In this document: piece by piece, positions 58,401 to 64,000 of the stretch | How the letters are laid out: each line of letters opens with the position of its first letter | Numbering within the stretch: the stretch's first letter is position 1 | NCBI GenBank assembly: GCA_016800925.1 | Contig: JABCPU010000010.1 | Coordinates: 1-64,000 of the forward strand | Source: Suillus spraguei | Taxonomy: Eukaryota; Basidiomycota; Agaricomycetes; Boletales; Suillaceae | Length of the DNA: 64,000 bases | Reading direction: 5' to 3' | Notes under the pieces: generated by a model | Seen by the model: the letters and a program-made list of their open reading frames with translations, nothing else | Told to the model about the DNA's origin: nothing | Database searches by the model: none | Made by a program: the position numbers and the translations under genes

Positions 58401-59375
58401 TAGCAGTTGGCCCTCAGTGGTTACTAATATCTAGTAAGCGGATTGTGGATGTGGCTAAGCGAAAACGGTACAACTAGCACAGTCTCTGGCGTTTTCCGGG
58501 TAAGAACTTTTATGAAAATCATTGATTTCTATTTTAAGATAATGGTGTTCGCCCACGTTCGAAAACATACGCAGACTCCAAAATGACTCCATCCACTCAT
58601 CGTTAATTTTAAAAAAAGTAGCATAAAGGGTTTCCGATGCACCCGGCCGTGGTCACCGTGGTCAAGCCTCATTCGTCATCCCAAAGTCAGTTGTTGGCCA
58701 GCGATCGTGCCACATCACTACTCTTGGCGGTTCTAAGTCTGACTTGGCTGGCCTTCGAGGCGTTCTTTAGTTGCCTATATGAACTTCGAAGTCCCATACC
58801 CACAAGAAACCTTGGCTCGATCGCCAGCTGTTACTTGAAATTTATCCGTAGACTTGGCCTCACAGAAGTTTCAACATTGTGCGGGCACCCGCAACTGCTC
58901 ACAAAGGAAATCGAACTTCGCGGCGCCCGATAGTCCATAGTTCCATGTGTTTGTTAAGTTTTTCAATGTTCCTGTGGCATTGCCGTATCATAACCCACAC
59001 GCATACGTATTCGTGTCACATGTCACTCTTCCACAGACTGGTGCTATGTAGTTCGCAGCATAGCCTTCCGCAGCTACCACGCTTCGAGGCTTCGGTCAAT
59101 CTGCGTCCCTTAAACATCTTGAACAGCTCACACTATGCTGACATTGCATCACTGCGTACGCAGCTGCCATTCCCTCACTGAGCGAGGGCCAATCGGCCAT
59201 CGGAAATGACGCATTGATACCATCACATCAACTGGCAACCATGGACACTAGTAAAGGTCAAACGTGTGTTGCCGAACAGCATGGAACGTATAGCCGACGA
59301 GTGCTACTAGCGCGCGCTTGGCTCTGTGCGAGGTGCTGACTAAAGCTTCTATGAACCAATTTTCGTGTCACTGCC
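58401..59375. other. No gene recognised
   Basis: Plus frames at 58637-58933 and 58879-59181 overlap and have no recognisable domain. The first contains a hydrophobic stretch (SLLLAVLSLTWLAFEAFF), which could be a chance membrane segment. No gene is claimed. Confidence 0.4.
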
Positions 59376-59951
59376 AAGCCACACTCATCATCCTGGATCG
59401 CCTAAATTGTTCTCGACGACTATGGAAGAACAAGCGCGCAATCTACAATGAGATTGAACCGGGCTATCATTATCACCGGGAGAAATCTCACCCCTATTTG
59501 GCCTTCGTTTGCATGCGTGTTTGTATGTATTTGTTGTACGAAACTCCAAGAAAATACTATTGAATATAAATGCGTACAGAAGTCACATGTTTCCTACCTT
59601 GTTGGAAAACGTTGAACGTTGGACGGGTGGCCGAATGTATTAAATTCTAAAACTAACGGCTTCCGGCCGTAAGAAAAAGAAAGTACTAGTGAATGAACGA
59701 GTTGCCATCGACTCTAAGGGACCCGACTTGTTAATGTCGAGATCCTACAATTCGTGATTAATATTGTTCCTTTCGTCTGACCACCTCAGGCTAACGCCTG
59801 TGAAATCTGACAGGGTGTCAAGTAGCACTGGCGACAGCGCATCGAGCACATCCACACGCGCCTCCTTATCTATGAATCCAACCGGTTTTACAACAGGAGC
59901 CTCGTGTGACCAGTGCTGGGAGCTTGTCCCAAAAGAAAGGTGCTGCTGTTT
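59376..59951. repeat. Direct repeat R, copy 1
   Basis: It matches 63390-64000 in the same orientation, from cacactcatcatcctggatc to gaaaggtgctgctgttt, with small insertions or deletions in either copy. The copy-2 match runs to the window edge, so the true right limit of R is unknown. Shared blocks include ggcttccggccgtaagaaaaag and ctgaccacctcaggctaacg. Confidence 0.85.
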
Positions 59952-60392
59952 CATTTTACTTCCTTTGTAGGCCGTGAGTCCGTCCGACTTCCATATCAAA
60001 ATCTGCCAGCAATTGGGATAATCAATATTACTGAAATTCGAAGGTGATATTGAATTCAGACTCGTGACTAGCAGATTCTGGTTTGAATGGATGGATGAGT
60101 CTGGGCAAATCTGGGCCAGAAAATAATATGGGACTGTCGACTCTGATCTATAACGACCCAGTGACCCCAGTGGAAAATGTAGAAGATCTCTTTGAGAAAT
60201 CGGAGCTAGAAGCAACAGCGGCAAGTCATTTATCCGAACTGAAGATCCGAATGGTGTTCTACCAATTATAATAGTGCACTCGACTTGCAGGTTTCTTCGT
60301 TGAACTCTATGTATCATGACGTGCAGTGTGGATCTACACGTGCGCCAAGGCGAATAAGATAGCTGAGAGTCCCCTTTAATGCCGAGTGCCAC
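59745..60392 (-). CDS. Open frame in repeat R and its flank, unknown
   Basis: This is a 215-codon minus-strand frame. Its last 68 codons lie in repeat R, where the second copy (63770-64000) has a one-base insertion in gttgggattc and a 7-base insertion near 63855, so it does not keep the frame. Blocks like HEAPVVKPVGFIDKEARVDV are present, but I recognise no family. It may be a real gene in this copy or a chance frame. Confidence 0.25.
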   Translation of the reverse strand: MALGIKGDSQLSYSPWRTCRSTLHVMIHRVQRRNLQVECTIIIGRTPFGSSVRINDLPLLLLAPISQRDLLHFPLGSLGRYRSESTVPYYFLAQICPDSSIHSNQNLLVTSLNSISPSNFSNIDYPNCWQILIWKSDGLTAYKGSKMKQQHLSFGTSSQHWSHEAPVVKPVGFIDKEARVDVLDALSPVLLDTLSDFTGVSLRWSDERNNINHEL

Positions 60393-61163
60393 CTACATAG
60401 TACCATGCTTGAGCTTCTGAGTCCAACACTGTCTTCGATACTCCAGCATTTGTGCGCTTGGGGCCCAGAGTATGGGACGGTATTAGACACGCTGACCTTG
60501 ACCCAAAATCATATCTTCAGAGTGGCGCCGTGCCATTGGAATAGTCATAGGAGCAAATTTCCTAATTTAGAATCGCCCCTATCAAACTCAGTACCTGACA
60601 TACTGGCTGTTCATGCTATGGCACATCTTATCAGGGATCCTAAACAAATAAACCGTCGGAATGCATACGAACTAATTAATGAACTACAACATCTTCATCG
60701 TAGAGCAAGATGAGTATGTCTTTGCCAACTCGGGGTCTCTCCGACTACTTCTACTAACCCTGCCAGTTTCATTCAACGCGTTCTGGGGCTTAACGCACCT
60801 TCATGTGCGTCCACATTGTTGTAATCAAATCAAAATTTCAAGGGCAAGTTTACAGCATCAAGCCAATGCCAGTTTTCGTTATCGATGGTATGACATATAC
60901 GATTTCAAAATTATTAATATTGTGTTTCAGAGGAGGGTTACGTCCTCTCAATATGAAAATAAGTATCTTTACAGTGCTATTGCAATCGGACCGAGCATTA
61001 TTCATTCCCAATAAACCTTTACAAATAACTGCCAACCTGAGTCAACACTGCATCGTGAAACATTATGGCACAGGAACTTACTCTTTAGAGAGCACATTAT
61101 CCGTACGAGGCTTCTTACATATTTCCAATCTTACTCTTCCACGTGTGCGCTTTCTCGAATCCG
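60393..61163. other. No gene recognised
   Basis: A plus frame at 60405-60713 (102 codons) and others overlap without clear features. No repeat is visible except possible extension of repeat R. Confidence 0.4.
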
Positions 61164-61821
61164 TTACGACCGGTTCGAATTCATGTCCATCAATTGGCCA
61201 GGGGTCAGGGCACCTGCAGACGCAGCTGTACCCACATCTTTATTAGGAACTTCAGCGATAGCAGTAGCAACGTCGGAGGTAGCTGCGGCCTGATTCTTGC
61301 GCTGGATAAAGCAGAGCATATCCGGTTGGCCACGGAGGAAATGGAGGTGCTTGAAGTTCCAGAATTCGGTTCCTGAAACTGAACGAAGTACGCCTTGTTG
61401 GAGATGAGGAATTTTGTGAAAGCCATACATATTGAGTTGGCGGACAAATGAGGAGAAGTTCTTGTGTTTAAACCAGCGTCCTAGGACTTCACTTGCGAAG
61501 CGCTCTTGGTCGAGGACTATGAGTGTGCCAAACTCGTTGAATATTGAATAGAGAAAGACTGTCCTTGGGACATACCAAAGAAAGAGTCACCGGTGTCAGA
61601 CCATCGAATGAGATCGTGGTCTGAGGGGTCATTAACCATCCTATAGAGCAAGATGGTTGTAGGATGTCAGGACTACAGCATCTGTGAGATTAGATTTAAC
61701 TAAATACGCACTCATATAGTTTTTGAAGAAAGGCAGGGACGAGCTGACATGCTGGCCTGTTCAGATGTGACGAGCTAGCCCTGGGAGCTACCGCCAGATA
61801 CATTTGTTGGTCTGTACTCAT
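61164..61821 (-). CDS. HSF DNA-binding-domain-only paralogue
   Basis: This copies the first three exons of the HSF gene (61712-61821, 61576-61640, 61164-61516). The first two exons have exactly the lengths of the parent (110 and 65 nt), and the GT and AG ends of both introns are kept. The frame runs open through the whole DNA-binding domain (PACQLVPAFLQKLYE, IRWSDTGDSFFV, SFVRQLNMYGFHKIPH) with a few changes such as VSGTEFWNFKHLHFL. It ends after MDMNSNRS at a new TAA created where the duplication joins unrelated sequence. So it would encode about 175 residues with no trimerisation or activation part. Expression is unknown; the upstream promoter stretch was copied too. A competing DNA binder is possible but is inference. 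Confidence 0.75.
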
Positions 61822-63386
61822 ATTGAAGTCGATGAAAGAGACAAGAGTGACTTTGCTTTTGACAATCTCGACCACAAAAGCCAACACGTCAAAACATTAA
61901 ACTTCGCATACGTCACGCGCGCTTAAATTGTACTGCAATAATTTTACAATACAACTTCAGGTGTAAGTAATAATGGATCCTAAAAATCATACGGTTCCAG
62001 CCGTCTGATACACTTTGGCTGCGGTCTCTTCCATTCCCCGTTGTTTGGGTCTGGCCATAAGGAAGCACCGTCCCATCGAGTTTGAAGTAGCGTAGCATTG
62101 CTGGGAAACCCAAGGGGCCAAGTAGGCAAGTAGCACATCTCCTACACGACGAGATCAGTTATTTCCCAAACAAGTGACCCAACTTGGTTACCTCGATTCC
62201 ACAAGCCGGTTGGCACTTCACCCACACGCTCCAGTCTAACCAGGAGATTAACTGTGTCATATCCTCCTCCATTCGCCCATGAGAGTATGTATGTGATCAG
62301 CTTCAGGGCGTCCTTCCGGAAGATAAAAGGGGTCGACTCCAGTAATCAACCCAGAAGCCCACATCTTCGTAGTGACGCGGCATATTTCACGCGTAGTTTC
62401 CCGTACCGCCTGCAGTAGCAAATGTTCAGAAGGCGTCAGTGTCGTTTCATGAGCTTCTATCGATGTCGTGTGCGATGTAGCACATTCCCGAAAAACTGGC
62501 ACGGCCCATGAATTTGTCGTGTTGGCAGTGATAGAGGTATTGGGAGGTATAACTGCAAACAAAGTGTAGGGCAAAAGCACGGTGCGCAGTCGTCTTTGGA
62601 CTTGTCGCGCATGGTTAAAGATCGATCTATCGTCTAACGTCATGTTCAAAAGGTACTGCATCATCTCTAGGCGGCTGGCATATCGGTCTACCACCACCCG
62701 CAAGACGGTCTTCCAGTCAATAATGCTGGTTGTCACGGATGGTTGTACCAACACTTGATCTAGCCTTTCTTGGACACGTTCTATATCCTCTGATGATATT
62801 CCACTAATTCGATGATCCCACCGCTCCAGGCCTGTACGATGCGGCACCAAGGAGGGAACAAGAGTGGTGTCGTAGAAAGAGACAAGCCCAGAAAAATCAA
62901 GTATAATCCGGGTTTCTCCTGGATAAATCTCGCGCAATGAAGCACAATGCATTAATTCAAAAATTTGATACTCTGATGTCCAAGAACAAATCAGACGTAT
63001 TTCAAAACATGAATATGGTCACTCACCAGTAGTGGGGTCCTCTGGCAGATCCGTAGGCGGGCTGTGCTTGAAGCGAGTGTTTTCAAGATTTAAGAACGAG
63101 ACAACCTCCATGTGAGAGGTGAAGTCGCAGATCATTATTTCACTGGGACCGTTGTTAGTAACAAATCACATCACCAAGGAGTTGCGTATCTGTTCGCACA
63201 AATTTATTTCCATCCTATAATTCACAAATCGATATCAGGTATTGACATATCCCAAAATCCAACGAACCTCAGAAAGCCATTCAAGCCATATTTCTGACCC
63301 AATTTACACAGATCTATAATGCGCTGCTCTTCATTTTCCTTCCACTCGGGTTTCATTGCCGACCACGCCACAAGATCTTGGGTGTC
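61168..63386 (-). repeat. Inverted duplication of the secreted-gene/HSF block
   Basis: On the minus strand this follows 42286-44516 almost base for base. One end lies in exon 2 of the secreted gene (at gacac(t/c)caagatcttg); the other is in HSF exon 3 right after atggacatgaattc. Both ends fall inside coding sequence. The length is close to 2.2 kb in both copies. The copies differ by a few percent, mostly single bases. Confidence 0.92.
61980..63386 (-). pseudogene. Secreted-protein gene, 5'-truncated paralogue E
   Basis: Exons 3 to 5 and the 3' part of exon 2 of the secreted-protein gene are present in reverse. The frame breaks near 62270 because one A is missing (GAATGGAGGAGG against GAATGGAAGGAGG), giving the early end GEWRRI. 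The start, signal peptide and first exon are absent. It is part of the inverted duplication at 61168-63386 and cannot make a complete protein. Confidence 0.88.
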
Positions 63387-63389
63387 AGT

Positions 63390-64000
63390 CACACTCATCA
63401 TCCGAACCTGGATCGCCTAAATGTTCTCGACGACTGTGGGTATCACCTAAGAACAAGCGCGCAATCTACAATGAGATTGAACCGGGCTATCATTATCACC
63501 GGGAGAAATCTCACCCCTATTTTGCCTTCGTTTAAATATCAGTTGCGCAATGCGTATTTGTCTGTGTTTTTTGTACGAAACTCGAGTTAATGAAAATACT
63601 GATGAATATTAATGCGTACAGAAGTCACATGTTTCCTACCTTGTTGGAAACGTTGAACGTTGAACGGGTGGCCGAATGTATTAAATTCTAAAACTAACGG
63701 CTTCCGGCCGTAAGAAAAAGAAAGTACTAGTGAATGAACGAGTTGCCATCGACTCTAATGGACCCGAATTGTTAATGTCGAGATCCTACAATTCTCATTG
63801 ATACTGTTCCTTTCGTCTGACCACCTCAGGCTAACGCCTGTGAAATCTGACAGATTCCAAGGGTGTCAAGTAGCACTGGCGACAGCGCATCGAGGACATC
63901 CACACGCGCCTCCTTATCTATGAATCCCAACCGGTTTTACAACAGGAGCCTCGTGTGACCAGTGCTGGGAGCTTGTCCCAAAAGAAAGGTGCTGCTGTTT
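63390..64000. repeat. Direct repeat R, copy 2 (runs off the window)
   Basis: It matches copy 1 at 59376-59951 in the same orientation and begins four bases after the end of the inverted duplication. Copy 2 has an added gggtatcacct near 63440, cagttgcgcaatgc-type changes near 63540 and an added cttggaatc-type block (plus strand gattccaag) near 63855. Confidence 0.85.

Noticed and set aside
58879..59181. Plus frame before repeat R
   Set aside because: It overlaps another frame, has low complexity, and no start context or domain.

Overview
The window is nuclear DNA of a filamentous basidiomycete, most likely an Agaricomycete. The genes are cut by many 45-65 nt GT-AG introns. The recognisable families are fungal: a heat-shock factor, a Jsn1-type RRM/PUF protein, a GDS1-type winged-helix protein, an arrestin-related trafficking adaptor, SF3b subunit 2, a YAT-type amino acid permease and a truncated NACHT protein. 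The species cannot be told from the sequence.

Left part (1 to about 18.7 kb) is a graveyard of nested mobile elements. A minus-strand Ty3/gypsy pol relic (516-4863) is split by a 964-bp LTR (1336-2299) and bordered by a related LTR (5075-5909). A plus-strand gene with a Zn2Cys6-spaced cysteine cluster (6174-8397) carries another 964-bp LTR inside its first intron and ends in a premature stop. A gag relic (9451-10287) lies beside its own 5' LTR (10402-11302). Further LTR copies lie at 12071-12654 and, in the opposite orientation, at 12700-13613. A solo LTR of a second family (14179-14655) has a perfect 5-bp target duplication. Then come a degenerate minisatellite, an uncharacterised multi-exon minus-strand gene (15178-16510), a decayed low-complexity coding region and a tandem array of tRNA-Leu(CAA)-like units (about 18.1-18.7 kb).

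The middle and right part is gene-bearing. 20.1-22.2 kb: a gene for a secreted protein of unknown function (minus). 24.1-27.5 kb: GDS1-type winged-helix protein (plus). 28.6-32.8 kb: Jsn1/Puf1-like RRM-PUF protein (plus). 35.2-36.9 kb: a broken copy of the secreted-protein gene. 39.5-41.5 kb: a NACHT ATPase fragment (minus). 41.8-43.7 kb: an intact secreted-protein gene. 43.9-46.2 kb: heat-shock transcription factor. 46.4-49.9 kb: arrestin-like protein (minus). 50.1-52.3 kb: SF3b subunit 2 (minus). 52.9-54.2 kb: enoyl-CoA hydratase/isomerase. 54.4-56.5 kb: amino acid permease with an apparent one-base frameshift.

The most unusual structure is at the right end. A 2.2-kb inverted duplication of the secreted-gene/HSF junction (61168-63386 against about 42286-44516) creates a new, splice-intact 175-codon gene. 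It encodes only the HSF DNA-binding domain, with no trimerisation or activation region. This block abuts the second copy of an unrelated direct repeat (59376-59951 and 63390-64000). Together with the direct duplication at 35.0-37.1 kb, the secreted gene plus HSF promoter unit has been copied at least twice within 28 kb.
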